The position numbers and the translations under genes were made by a program. 64,000 nt of DNA from Mycobacterium sp. 236(2023) (GTDB taxonomy: Bacteria > Actinomycetota > Actinomycetes > Mycobacteriales > Mycobacteriaceae). Positions within the stretch are counted from its first letter, which is position 1, and every line of letters starts with the position of its first letter. The DNA lies in the NCBI RefSeq assembly GCF_029623955.1, contig NZ_JARSBP010000005.1:372001-436000 (forward strand), given 5' to 3'. The notes under the pieces were generated by a model that made no database searches, was not told where the DNA came from, and worked only from the letters and a program-made list of their open reading frames with translations. Positions 34,065 to 42,180 of the stretch are shown in pieces.

Positions 34065-34088
34065 CGAAAGAGGGCGTGCGGTGAGGCG
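34065..34088 (+). repeat. Right copy of 24-bp direct repeat (insertion boundary)
   Basis: Identical to 29868-29891. It begins at the base after the PPOX stop codon. Its internal TGA (34082-34084), the fossil of the metallohydrolase stop, lies 21 bases before the O-methyltransferase start. Confidence 0.9.
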
Positions 34089-34105
34089 GGCGTAACGTCG
34101 GCACC

Positions 34106-34765
34106 GTGACATCGCCTGACTGGGTTTCGCTCGACAACTTGTTCACCGACGTGCTGCACAGCGAGGACGACGCGCTGCGGGCCGCCAGGCAAGCCGCCGA
34201 CGCCGCGGGTATGCCGGCGATCGAGGTCTCCGCCCAGCACGCCACGCTGCTGTCGCTGCTGGTGCGGATGTCCGGGTCTCGCCGCGTGCTGGAGATCGGC
34301 ACGCTCGCCGGATACAGCACGATCTCGCTGGCGCGCGCGGTCGGACCCGACGGCGCAGTGGTCACCCTGGAATACGAACCCGCGCACGCGGAGGTCGCCC
34401 GGCAGAACCTCGAGCGCGCCGAAGTGGCTGAGCGCGTGGAGATTCGCGTCGGCGCGGCCCTGGACTCGCTGCCCGGACTGGCCGATGGCGAGCCGTTCGA
34501 CTTCGTGTTCATCGACGCCGACAAGGAGAACAACGTCGCCTACGTCGAGTGGGCGATCAAGCTCGGCAGGCCCGGCACCGTCATCGTCGTCGACAACATC
34601 GCCCGCAACGGGCGGGTGCTCGACCCGAGCCCCGGCGACGAGCAGGCACAGGCCGTGCGCGCGATGTTCGACATGATGGGCGCCAACCCTCGGCTGGACA
34701 GCGCCGCGATCCAGACCGTCGGGACGAAGGGTTGGGACGGCTTCGCCGTCGCCCTGGTCGTGTGA
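34106..34765 (+). CDS. SAM-dependent O-methyltransferase (Rv0187-like)
   Basis: 219 residues of the catechol/caffeoyl-CoA O-methyltransferase family. It shows the SAM motif VLEIGTLAGYSTISLARAV, the acidic strand VVTLEYEPAHAEVARQNL, and metal-binding FVFIDADKENNVAYVEWAI with VIVVDNIARNGRV, giving the usual divalent-metal Asp/Asp/Asn site. GTG 34106 is used. It was probably the next gene after the TIGR04338 metallohydrolase before the insertion. Confidence 0.88.
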   Translation: MTSPDWVSLDNLFTDVLHSEDDALRAARQAADAAGMPAIEVSAQHATLLSLLVRMSGSRRVLEIGTLAGYSTISLARAVGPDGAVVTLEYEPAHAEVARQNLERAEVAERVEIRVGAALDSLPGLADGEPFDFVFIDADKENNVAYVEWAIKLGRPGTVIVVDNIARNGRVLDPSPGDEQAQAVRAMFDMMGANPRLDSAAIQTVGTKGWDGFAVALVV

Positions 34766-34831
34766 CAGCCCTGGTCAACTGAGCCACCTCGCCGGATTCC
34801 TCAACGCGGCTCGTGCCTCGCCGCTTGATCG

Positions 34832-35524
34832 TCATCCGGCAGTCCACACCGGGTCTGTCGCAGCGTCCCGCAACGCATCGACGATCGACGATTCGTTGGC
34901 CCGAAACCGCTCCGTGGGCGCGGGCACCGAAATCGCAACGATGTGGCCGGTCGCAAGGCGCGCGGCAATGCCGGCGGCGGAGATTCCGGCGGTGTGTTCA
35001 TCGCGGTCGTACGTGATGTTCGAGATCGTCGCCGAAGCGTCATCGAGGAGCTCGAGTGCGGCCTTGCCGTTGGCCGTGACGTCGAGGGGGAAACGTTCGC
35101 CGACGGCCGACACTGCGCGTAGCCGGTGGGCGGATTCGATCTGGTCGATGAACCACATCTGCCTGCCGCGCAGCACCGACAGATCGACCGTCTCGTCGGT
35201 GGCCGCCGCAACCCGCTCGATGGTCGGCCGCAGCAGCGCGGCGAGATGGGATCCGTCCGCGCTCGTCAGGCCGAGTAGGCGATCGCCGAGCCGGTAGCGT
35301 CCGCCGTCGTCCACTGCCGCGAAACCGGTGTCAACCAGGGCAACGAGCAGTCGGCGGGCTGTCGATTTGGCGAGCCCGAGATTGGCTCCCAGGTCGACCA
35401 GGCGCAGGCGACCCGGCGCCGTGGCGATCTCGTCGAGCGCGGCAGCCGCGCGGCGCAGGACCTGCAGCCCGTCGTCTCGGCCGTCGCTGCCGTCAATTTG
35501 TCCGTTCTCGTCCGTCGCCGCCAC
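34832..35524 (-). CDS. IclR family transcriptional regulator
   Basis: 230 residues. Winged helix near residues 15-75 (GLQVLRRAAAALDEIATAPGRLRLVDLGANLGLAKSTARRLLVALVDTGFAAV) and a C-terminal GAF-like effector domain (VDLSVLRGRQMWFIDQIES). GTG 35524 is chosen; an in-frame TTG at 35560 would place a palindrome inside the gene. Divergent from the FAD oxidase/PhlG-like pair, which it presumably controls, as IclR proteins usually sense an aromatic or small acidic catabolite. Confidence 0.83.
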   Translation of the reverse strand: MAATDENGQIDGSDGRDDGLQVLRRAAAALDEIATAPGRLRLVDLGANLGLAKSTARRLLVALVDTGFAAVDDGGRYRLGDRLLGLTSADGSHLAALLRPTIERVAAATDETVDLSVLRGRQMWFIDQIESAHRLRAVSAVGERFPLDVTANGKAALELLDDASATISNITYDRDEHTAGISAAGIAARLATGHIVAISVPAPTERFRANESSIVDALRDAATDPVWTAG

Positions 35525-35540
35525 CCCGTCACTATATTGA

Positions 35541-35553
35541 TCCGCTAGACGGA
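35541..35553. promoter_or_regulatory. TCCG-n5-CGGA palindrome, candidate IclR operator
   Basis: TCCG CTAGA CGGA lies 16 bases beyond the IclR start codon and 38 bases before the ATG of the divergent oxidase gene, next to an AT-rich patch (ACTATATTGA) that could be a -10 region. Assignment from position and symmetry. Confidence 0.45.
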
Positions 35554-35591
35554 CCAACAAGATCCGATATGCGAATCTCTCGGAGGGTGAG

Positions 35592-36926
35592 ATGGATCTG
35601 CCGAAGCGCTACTACTTTCGCAACGACGACGGCTACGAATCGGCTCGCAGCAAGACCGTATGGAACGCGCGGACGCCACAGCGCTACCCCGATCTGGTCG
35701 TGCAGGCCACCGACGTCGACGACGTCGTGGCCACGGTTCGGTACGCGGCGAAGGAAGATCTGAAGATCGGAATCCGATCCGGCGGGCACAGCTGGGCGGG
35801 CAACCACGTGCGCGACGGGGGCGTCCTGCTCGACATGCACGACATCAACGACTGCGACATCGACCTCGATGCCGGCACCGCGGTCGTGGGCCCCGGTATG
35901 GGCGGCAGCGTCCTCGCCGCCATCCTGGAGGAGCACGGCCTGTTCTTCCCGGCCGGGCACTGCAAGGGCGTCTGCATCGGCGGATACCTGCTGCAGGGCG
36001 GATACGGCTGGAACAGTCGCGTCCTCGGCCCGGCCTGCGAAAGCGTCATCGGCCTCGACGTCGTCACCGCCGACGGAGAGAAGCTCCACATCGACGCCGA
36101 CCACCACGCTGATCTCTATTGGGCGGCAAGGGGATCGGGGCCGGGCTTCTTCGCGGTCGTCACAGCGTTCCATCTCAAGCTCTACAAGCAGCCGGCGGTC
36201 TGCGGCAGCAGCCTCTACGTCTACCCGATGGAACTGGCCGACGAGATCTACCCGTGGGCGAGGTCGATCAGCGCCGAGGTGGACCGGAAGGTTGAGCTGC
36301 AGATCGCGGCGTCGCAGTCGGTTCCGGCCATGGGCCTCGAAACACCCGGAATTGTCTTCGCCTCACCAGTGTTCGCCGATTCTGAGCAAGAAGCTGTCGA
36401 CGCGCTGGCGTTGCTGGAGACCTGCCCGGTGCGCGATAAGGCCATCGCCGCCGTGCCGTACGCGCCCGCCGATATGGAGACCTGGTACACGGGCATCATG
36501 AGCAACTACCCTGACGCACACCGCTATACGGCCGACAACATCTGGACGCATGCGTCAGCCGACGAGCTGATGCCGGGCATCACCCGGATCCTTGAGACGA
36601 TGCCGCCGCATCCGTCGCACTTCCTGTGGCTCAACTGGGGTCCGTCCCCGCAGCGTCAGGACATGGCCTACAGCCTGGAAGACGAGATCTACCTTGCGCT
36701 CTACGGGGTCTGGGAAGACCCCGCGGACGACGACAAGTACGGCGACTGGGCTCGATCCAACATGGCATCGATGGAGCACCTGCAGAGCGGCATCCAGCTC
36801 GCCGACGAGAACCTCGGAAACCGGCCCGCGCCGTTCGCGAGTCCCGCAGCGATGGACAAACTGGACAGGGTCCGGGCCGAGTACGACCCGGACGGCCGCT
36901 TCCACAGCTGGATGGGGCGGGTCTGA
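35592..36926 (+). CDS. FAD-dependent oxidase, berberine-bridge-like, bicovalent flavin site
   Basis: 444 residues. PCMH/FAD_binding_4 N-terminal domain and BBE C-terminal motif (YDPDGRFHSW). Both residues for two-point flavin attachment are present: His 66 in RSGGHSWAG and Cys 124 in GHCKGVCIGGYLLQGG, which falls at the position of the Cys in the usual GxCPTVGxGG pattern. Such enzymes oxidise alcohols, sugars or phenolic compounds using oxygen. ATG 35592 follows GGAGG. The next gene overlaps by one base (TGATG), implying a shared pathway. Confidence 0.85.
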   Translation: MDLPKRYYFRNDDGYESARSKTVWNARTPQRYPDLVVQATDVDDVVATVRYAAKEDLKIGIRSGGHSWAGNHVRDGGVLLDMHDINDCDIDLDAGTAVVGPGMGGSVLAAILEEHGLFFPAGHCKGVCIGGYLLQGGYGWNSRVLGPACESVIGLDVVTADGEKLHIDADHHADLYWAARGSGPGFFAVVTAFHLKLYKQPAVCGSSLYVYPMELADEIYPWARSISAEVDRKVELQIAASQSVPAMGLETPGIVFASPVFADSEQEAVDALALLETCPVRDKAIAAVPYAPADMETWYTGIMSNYPDAHRYTADNIWTHASADELMPGITRILETMPPHPSHFLWLNWGPSPQRQDMAYSLEDEIYLALYGVWEDPADDDKYGDWARSNMASMEHLQSGIQLADENLGNRPAPFASPAAMDKLDRVRAEYDPDGRFHSWMGRV

Positions 36927-37705
36927 TGGCCGGGCGGTCCTATCTCGGATATCGCGGCGACGACGCGGACACCGAGTTCGGCGAGTTCTTCCACCCCGCG
37001 ATGGCCGTTCTGCCAGGCCATGTCGTCGATGCCCTGCACCACGGGCCACAAGCCGATCAGGTCTTGCTCGGATTCGACTGTGCAGCAGAGCTTCTCGATG
37101 GTGGATACCACCAGACAGAGAACGGTTACGGATATCTGCGCAGTGGCGGTTTCCAGGTTTCGGTCCGCACCGACATGCCCGGCGTCACCCCACAGATGTG
37201 GGACTGGTGGTTCGGCTGGCACGGCAGCGACACCCGCCGGTACAAGCTGTGGCATCCCCGCGCCCACGCATCGGCGCGATGGGAGGATGATGGCGGCGAC
37301 GGCAGCTACGTCGGCCGCACCTCGCTGATCGAGGAGTACCTCGGCTCCGCCTACGCGAAGGCCGCGATCCGCTTCATCCCGCCAGAGCAGATGGGCCTGC
37401 TGCAGGACAGGCTCGGTGGCGATGTCGCGGTGTGCGCCCGGCTGGGATCGTCGGACGTACCTGTCGACATCGGCTGGTTCGTCCACCACGTCCGCGCGAC
37501 GCCAGCCGGCGCCGAGATGCGGTCGAGATTCTGGATGGGTGGACCGTATGTCAGGGTGCGACACGGAAACCTGTTGGCGAACACGGTCGTTCGCCCGATC
37601 GCCGGCCGTCAGCTGCCGGACCCGCGGGACCTGATGGTGCACTGCGCACAGGAGATGAACCACCTGGCCGGGCTCCTGCCCGCGATTCACGCCAAATTGG
37701 GATGA
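36926..37705 (+). CDS. PhlG-like (2,4-diacetylphloroglucinol) C-C hydrolase family protein
   Basis: 259 residues resembling the DAPG hydrolase domain: LGFDCAAELLDGGYHQTENGYGYLRSGGFQVSVRTDMPGVTPQMWDWWFGWHG, then LWHPRAH and GGPYVRVRHGN near the end with conserved His and Glu of a zinc site. Characterised members cleave a C-C bond between an aromatic ring and an acyl group. It is coupled to the bicovalent flavin oxidase upstream. The substrate here is unknown; phenolic ketones are the natural suspects. Confidence 0.7.
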   Translation: MAGRSYLGYRGDDADTEFGEFFHPAMAVLPGHVVDALHHGPQADQVLLGFDCAAELLDGGYHQTENGYGYLRSGGFQVSVRTDMPGVTPQMWDWWFGWHGSDTRRYKLWHPRAHASARWEDDGGDGSYVGRTSLIEEYLGSAYAKAAIRFIPPEQMGLLQDRLGGDVAVCARLGSSDVPVDIGWFVHHVRATPAGAEMRSRFWMGGPYVRVRHGNLLANTVVRPIAGRQLPDPRDLMVHCAQEMNHLAGLLPAIHAKLG

Positions 37706-37730
37706 CGCGCCGGCGGGTATACGCCCGGCC

Positions 37731-38093
37731 ATGTGGACGGTGGACAGAAAACTCGACGCGCCCGCGGACACGGTGTGGCACATCCTCACCGATCTCGACG
37801 CGTGGCCGCGGTGGGGTCCGACGGTAGCCAAGGCCGAACTCGCCGGTGCGGGATTCGAAGTGGGTGCCGCGGGCACCGTGTGGACACCCGTCGGGGTGCC
37901 GCTGCCGTTCGCCATCACCGAGCTGGACCCAGGTCGGATGTGGGCGTGGAACGTCGCCGGTGTGCCCGCCACCCGGCACGGCGTCGAACCCCTCGAATCG
38001 GGTTGCCGGCTCTGGATGAGCGCTCCGCTCTGGGCGCCCGCGTACCTTCCGGTGCTCGCGATTGCCCTGCGCCGGATCGAGGCCATGGCTTAG
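37731..38093 (+). CDS. SRPBCC family protein, short
   Basis: 120 residues, a compact START-like domain (MWTVDRKLDAPADTVWHILTDLDAWPRWGPTV at the start; LPVLAIALRRIEAMA as the final helix). It follows the PhlG-like gene by 25 bases on the same strand and may belong to that operon as a ligand-binding helper. It is shorter than usual, about 140-160 residues being typical; the central strands look trimmed rather than broken. Confidence 0.72.
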   Translation: MWTVDRKLDAPADTVWHILTDLDAWPRWGPTVAKAELAGAGFEVGAAGTVWTPVGVPLPFAITELDPGRMWAWNVAGVPATRHGVEPLESGCRLWMSAPLWAPAYLPVLAIALRRIEAMA

Positions 38094-38130
38094 CAGTTTT
38101 GAACTCGCTGGTGGCGGCAACATATGCGGC

Positions 38131-38571
38131 ATGGCCGTCACTGAGAAGCGCGAAATCGTCATCGAGGCGACACCCGACGAGATCCTCGCCGTGCTTTACG
38201 ACCTCGAGTCGCTGACCGAATGGTCCTCCGCGCATCAAGAGATCGAAATTCTGGAACGCGACGAACAGGGCTGTCCGAAGCGATCGCGCCAGGTCGTCAA
38301 GATCGTCGGTGTGAGTGACGAACAGATTCTGGACTTCGACGTCTACGACGACGGGGTCGGCTGGACGCTGGTGAAGTCGAGTCAGCAGAAGGCGCAGCAG
38401 GCGCGCTACACCTTGACGCCCGAGGGCGACAGCACGCGCGTGACGTTCGACCTCACCGTCGACCTGATGGTCCCGCTGCCCGGATTCCTGGTGAAAAAGG
38501 GTGCGAAAGGCTTGATGGACACGGCCACCGAGGGCCTCCGGAAGCGGGTGCTGTCGGTCAAGCAGTCGTGA
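38131..38571 (+). CDS. SRPBCC family protein
   Basis: 146 residues (ATG 38131; the frame extends upstream without homology). MAVTEKREIVIEATPDEILAVLYDLESLTEWSSAHQEIEIL and a C-terminal helix VKKGAKGLMDTATEGLRKRVL. It resembles the TB18.5-like protein at 3376 in length and layout. The 3' end overlaps the convergent regulator by 14 bases. Likely a hydrophobic-ligand binder; no catalytic residues are visible. Confidence 0.78.
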   Translation: MAVTEKREIVIEATPDEILAVLYDLESLTEWSSAHQEIEILERDEQGCPKRSRQVVKIVGVSDEQILDFDVYDDGVGWTLVKSSQQKAQQARYTLTPEGDSTRVTFDLTVDLMVPLPGFLVKKGAKGLMDTATEGLRKRVLSVKQS

Positions 38572-39529
38572 CGATGTTGAGACCCGACGCGTAGCTCTCC
38601 TTCACGACGTCGAGGTGCGCCCAGCTCTCCAACGCCCGCACGCCCGGTAATGCGCGCACCGTGTCGAGCACGCCGACAAGCTGGGCGGCCGAGAACGCCC
38701 GCACCGTAACCAGGACGTCGAACCGTCCGAGTGTGCGTGCGACAAAGATGACCGACGGCATGGCGGTGAGTGCGGTGACCACGTCGTGGTGGTCTCCGCC
38801 GAGGCGAATGCCGAAACCCATGGCGCTCTGCCGATCCTGACCGGAGTGCCGAACCACGGCGCCGATGCGGATCACCCTGGTCTCGATCAGACGGACGACC
38901 CGTCGCCGCGCCCCGGCCGGGGACAACCCGACCTTCCCGGCCAGGTCCACGTAGGAAGTCCGGCCGTCGCCCTGCAATACGAGCAGCAGCGCCCAATCGG
39001 TGTCGTCGAGGTCGGTGCTGACATCTCCGACAGGGCCGATGACGTCGCGCACCACCTCGACGTAGGAGAGCGTGTCCACTCCGGACACACCGGGCAACGC
39101 ACGGAGTTCGGACACGGCGCGGTCCATGTCGCGCGGCGACGCGGACCGGATCTCTGCGACAAGGCCGTGCTGGCCGCTGGTCAACGACAAGAACGGGACG
39201 TCGTCGCGGCGCGCGAGGTGGGCGGCGACGGGCGTGGCCGGGCCGTGGACGACGACACCGACGTGCGCGAGGACGGGACGGCCGAGGACGGCGGGGTGGA
39301 CCGCTCCGCGGATGATCACCTGGCCGGTGGCCAGGAGCCGCTGAACCCGCGCGGCGGCGGCCGATCGGGAGAGCCCGACAGAGCGCGCGATCTCGCGATG
39401 GGTGAGACGACCGTCGACTTCGAGCAGCTCCACGATGGCCTCGTCGAGCTCGTCCACAGGGTCCTCCGGAAATTGGCGGGAAGATTTTTCGGTCGCGCCG
39501 ACGCGGCGTATCAGTCGCCTCAGCGCCAT
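38558..39529 (-). CDS. Tandem Lrp/AsnC-family regulator
   Basis: 323 residues containing two complete AsnC units: the first helix-turn-helix near residues 25-70 (LDEAIVELLEVDGRLTHREIARSVGLSRSAAAARVQRLL) with its RAM domain, the second near 175-220 (LDDTDWALLLVLQGDGRTSYVDLAGKVGLSPAGARRRVVRLI) with a second RAM domain. ATG 39529 is preferred. Divergent from the permease/ureohydrolase operon, so it probably senses an amino acid or guanidino compound and controls that operon. Confidence 0.85.
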   Translation of the reverse strand: MALRRLIRRVGATEKSSRQFPEDPVDELDEAIVELLEVDGRLTHREIARSVGLSRSAAAARVQRLLATGQVIIRGAVHPAVLGRPVLAHVGVVVHGPATPVAAHLARRDDVPFLSLTSGQHGLVAEIRSASPRDMDRAVSELRALPGVSGVDTLSYVEVVRDVIGPVGDVSTDLDDTDWALLLVLQGDGRTSYVDLAGKVGLSPAGARRRVVRLIETRVIRIGAVVRHSGQDRQSAMGFGIRLGGDHHDVVTALTAMPSVIFVARTLGRFDVLVTVRAFSAAQLVGVLDTVRALPGVRALESWAHLDVVKESYASGLNIVTTA

Positions 39530-39560
39530 CAAAGCGCAATTAATAACGGATTGTCCAGCA

Positions 39561-39582
39561 GTGATCGGCACATCGTGATCGG
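39561..39582. promoter_or_regulatory. GTGATCGG direct repeat in the asnC/permease divergent region
   Basis: GTGATCGG occurs at 39561-39568 and 39575-39582, a 14-base period, in the 144-base region between the AsnC-type gene and the permease. Regularly spaced half-sites suit a multi-domain Lrp protein, but this is inference. Confidence 0.35.
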
Positions 39583-39673
39583 AAACGTGGTCGTAACGAA
39601 CGAACTGCTTGCACGCAGCACCGTGCGGTTTTACGGTGATGCGCACCACAACCCCGAACCGCCGGAGGACGTC

Positions 39674-41236
39674 ATGGACGCTGGGACGCCGGGATTCGCG
39701 CCGCCGCCGAAGGTCACCGAAGTCGAGGTCCACGGCGTCGAACCGATCCCTGACAGCGAACGGACCGCGGGTCCGCTGGATCTGTTCCGGTTGACGTTCG
39801 GCGGTGCCAACACCATCGCCACCGTCGTGCTGGGGAGCTTCCCGATCATCTTCGGGCTGTCGTTCCGTGACGCTCTGCTCGCGACGCTGCTCGGCGTCGT
39901 GGTCGGCGCGGCGATCCTGGCACCGATGGCGCTGTTCGGTCCCCGCAACGGCACCAACAATGCGGTGTCCTCGTCGGCACACCTCGGCGTGCACGGCCGC
40001 GTCGTCGGATCATTCCTATCGCTGCTGACCGCTGTGGCGTTCTTCTCCATCTCGGTGTGGACGTCGGGCGATGTGCTGGTCGGTGGCGCCAATCGCGCGC
40101 TAGGACTACCGGACAGTAACGCGGCAGTGGCCGTCGCCTACGGCATCTTCGCGCTGCTGGTGCTCGTCGTGTGCATCTACGGTTTCCGTTTCATGTTGCT
40201 GGTCAACAAGATTGCGGTCGTCGCGGCCACCGTGCTGTTCCTGTTGGGCATCGTCGCGTTCGGCGGCACGTTCGATCCGGGGTACCCGGGCATCTTCGGG
40301 CCCGACGCCGACGCCGCGACCAACGCGCTGTACTGGCCGTCCTTCGTGGGGGCTGCGCTCATCGTCATGTCGAATCCCGTGAGTTTCGGTGCCTTCCTGG
40401 GTGATTGGGCTCGCTACATCCCGCGGGAGACACCGGCGTGGAAGTCGATGGCCGCGGCGTTCTGCGCACAGCTCGCCACGCTGGTGCCGTTCCTGTTCGG
40501 CTTGGTGACCGCCGCGGTGGTGGCGACGAATGCACCGCAGTTCATCGACGAGGGCAACTACATCGGCGGTCTGCTCGACGTCTCGCCCGGCTGGTATTTC
40601 GTGCCGGTGTGCTTGATCGCGCTGATCGGCGGCATGTCCACCGGCACCACCGCCCTCTACGGCACGGGCCTCGACTTCTCCAGCGTCTTCCCGCGTTTCA
40701 GCCGGGTGCAGGCGACGGTCTTCATCGGCGCGCTGGCCATCATCTTCATCTTCGTCGGACGGTTCGCCTTCAATGTCGTGCAGAGCATTTCGACGTTCGC
40801 GGTGCTGATCGTCACCTGCACCGCACCGTGGATGGTCGTGATGATGATCGGCTGGGTGGTGCGTCGCGGTTGGTATGACTCGGACTCCCTGCAGGTGTTC
40901 AACCGCAGGCAACGCGGCGGCCGGTACTGGTTCGCACACGGCTGGAACTGGCGCGGGCTGGGTGCCTGGCTGCTGTCGGCGGCGTTGTCGCTGTGCTTTG
41001 TCAACCTGCCGGGCCAATTCGTGGGTCCGCTGGGCGATCTCGCGAACGGTATCGACCTTTCCATCCCGGTGGGGCTCGGTCTCGCCGCCATCCTGTACCC
41101 CGCACTGCTCTTCGCATTCCCCGAACCCGAGGACGCTTACGGCCCCGACGGGCCGCGGCTCGTTCCCGCCAAACCGCCGGCTGGCATCCCGATCACCTCC
41201 GTCGATCCCGAGAACGCAGAAGGAGTGCCCGCATGA
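39674..41236 (+). CDS. Purine/cytosine permease-family (NCS1) transporter
   Basis: 520 residues with about twelve hydrophobic segments. Start LDLFRLTFGGANTIATVVLGSFPIIFGLSFRDALLATLLGVVVGAAILAPMALFGPRNGTNNAVSSSAHLGVHGRVVGS is the family's first two helices and conserved Gly/Asn loop. NCS1 members import nucleobases, allantoin, hydantoins or similar nitrogen-rich solutes with Na+ or H+. ATG 39674 follows GGAGG; the long upstream open frame is a shadow of the AsnC gene. Operon with the ureohydrolase suggests a guanidino or urea-type substrate. Confidence 0.85.
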   Translation: MDAGTPGFAPPPKVTEVEVHGVEPIPDSERTAGPLDLFRLTFGGANTIATVVLGSFPIIFGLSFRDALLATLLGVVVGAAILAPMALFGPRNGTNNAVSSSAHLGVHGRVVGSFLSLLTAVAFFSISVWTSGDVLVGGANRALGLPDSNAAVAVAYGIFALLVLVVCIYGFRFMLLVNKIAVVAATVLFLLGIVAFGGTFDPGYPGIFGPDADAATNALYWPSFVGAALIVMSNPVSFGAFLGDWARYIPRETPAWKSMAAAFCAQLATLVPFLFGLVTAAVVATNAPQFIDEGNYIGGLLDVSPGWYFVPVCLIALIGGMSTGTTALYGTGLDFSSVFPRFSRVQATVFIGALAIIFIFVGRFAFNVVQSISTFAVLIVTCTAPWMVVMMIGWVVRRGWYDSDSLQVFNRRQRGGRYWFAHGWNWRGLGAWLLSAALSLCFVNLPGQFVGPLGDLANGIDLSIPVGLGLAAILYPALLFAFPEPEDAYGPDGPRLVPAKPPAGIPITSVDPENAEGVPA

Positions 41237-42180
41237 CACTCGGCCCGGTTGATGCGTCGAAGACCCCACGGTTCGCCGGACCGGCGACGTTCGCCCGGCT
41301 TCCGCGGCTCGATCAGGTGCCGCGGGCCGATGTCGCGATCGTCGGCGTGCCGTTCGATTCCGGGGTGTCCTACCGGCCCGGCGCCCGGTTCGGCCCATCG
41401 CACGTGCGGGAGTCCTCTCGACTGATCCGGCCGTACAACCCGGCTCTCGACGTGTCGCCGTTCGAGATCGCCCAGGTGGTCGATGCCGGTGATATCGCGG
41501 TCAACCCGTTCAACATTCACGAGGCAATCGAGACGATCGAGGGCGCCGCCGCCGACCTGACCAAGGGCGGCACGAAACTCGTCACCATCGGCGGCGACCA
41601 CACCATCGCGCTGCCGCTGCTGCGCGCGGCCGCCGCCCAGCACGGCCCCGTCGCACTCGTGCATTTCGATGCCCACTTGGATACCTGGGACACGTATTTC
41701 GGCGCCGAGTACACCCACGGCACGCCGTTTCGCCGGGCGGTCGAAGAGGGCATCCTCGATACCGAGGCTCTGTCGCACGTCGGCACTCGCGGGCCGCTGT
41801 ACGGCAAGAAGGACCTCGAGGACGACCGCCGCTTCGGGTTCGGCATCGTCACGTCCTCCGACGTCTACTACCAGGGTGTGCGCGAGGTGGTCGACAAACT
41901 GCGGGACCGTCTCGGTGACCGGCCCGTCTACGTCTCCATCGACATCGACGTGCTCGACCCAGCGCACGCTCCCGGCACCGGAACGCCCGAAGCGGGCGGC
42001 ATGACGAGTCGCGAGCTGCTGGAAATCCTGCGCGGCTTCAGGGGTCTGAATCTGGTCGGCGCCGACGTCGTCGAGGTGGCGCCCGCCTACGACCACGCCG
42101 AGATCACCGGAGTGGCGGCCTCACATGTCGCCTACGACCTGGTGTCGCTGCTGGCGATGCGGTGCGAGGAGTCTTCCTGA
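41233..42180 (+). CDS. Ureohydrolase: guanidinobutyrase/agmatinase
   Basis: 315 residues of the arginase/agmatinase family, releasing urea from a guanidino compound. Mn-binding motifs are complete: GGDHTIALP, HFDAHLDTWD and SIDIDVLDPAHAPGTGTPEAGG. The overall pattern fits guanidinobutyrase or agmatinase rather than arginase. ATG 41233 overlaps the permease stop; the stop overlaps the ThDP-enzyme start by one base. A 2-oxo-acid decarboxylase-like neighbour favours 4-guanidinobutyrate. Confidence 0.85.
   Translation: MTLGPVDASKTPRFAGPATFARLPRLDQVPRADVAIVGVPFDSGVSYRPGARFGPSHVRESSRLIRPYNPALDVSPFEIAQVVDAGDIAVNPFNIHEAIETIEGAAADLTKGGTKLVTIGGDHTIALPLLRAAAAQHGPVALVHFDAHLDTWDTYFGAEYTHGTPFRRAVEEGILDTEALSHVGTRGPLYGKKDLEDDRRFGFGIVTSSDVYYQGVREVVDKLRDRLGDRPVYVSIDIDVLDPAHAPGTGTPEAGGMTSRELLEILRGFRGLNLVGADVVEVAPAYDHAEITGVAASHVAYDLVSLLAMRCEESS

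Larger units (their letters stand above)
29868..34088. mobile_element. 4.2-kb inserted segment bounded by 24-bp direct repeats, no integrase
   Basis: The segment between identical 24-bp repeats (29868-29891 and 34065-34088) separates homologues of Rv0185 and Rv0187. Recombining the repeats would leave the metallohydrolase gene intact, with its stop 21 bases before the O-methyltransferase GTG. The cargo is a TetR gene and five co-directional genes, and its base composition looks less GC-rich than the flanks. No integrase, transposase or terminal inverted repeat is present, so the entry mechanism is unknown: trans-mobilised island, site-specific duplication or homologous acquisition are all possible. 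Confidence 0.7.

Noticed and set aside
29868..34088. Insertion sequence or prophage fragment explanation for the inserted segment
   Set aside because: No transposase, integrase, phage gene or terminal inverted repeats were found; only the 24-bp direct repeats support mobility.
38786..39673. N-terminal extension of the NCS1 permease back into the AsnC gene
   Set aside because: The extension is antisense to a well-conserved regulator, and a GGAGG-preceded ATG exists at 39674.
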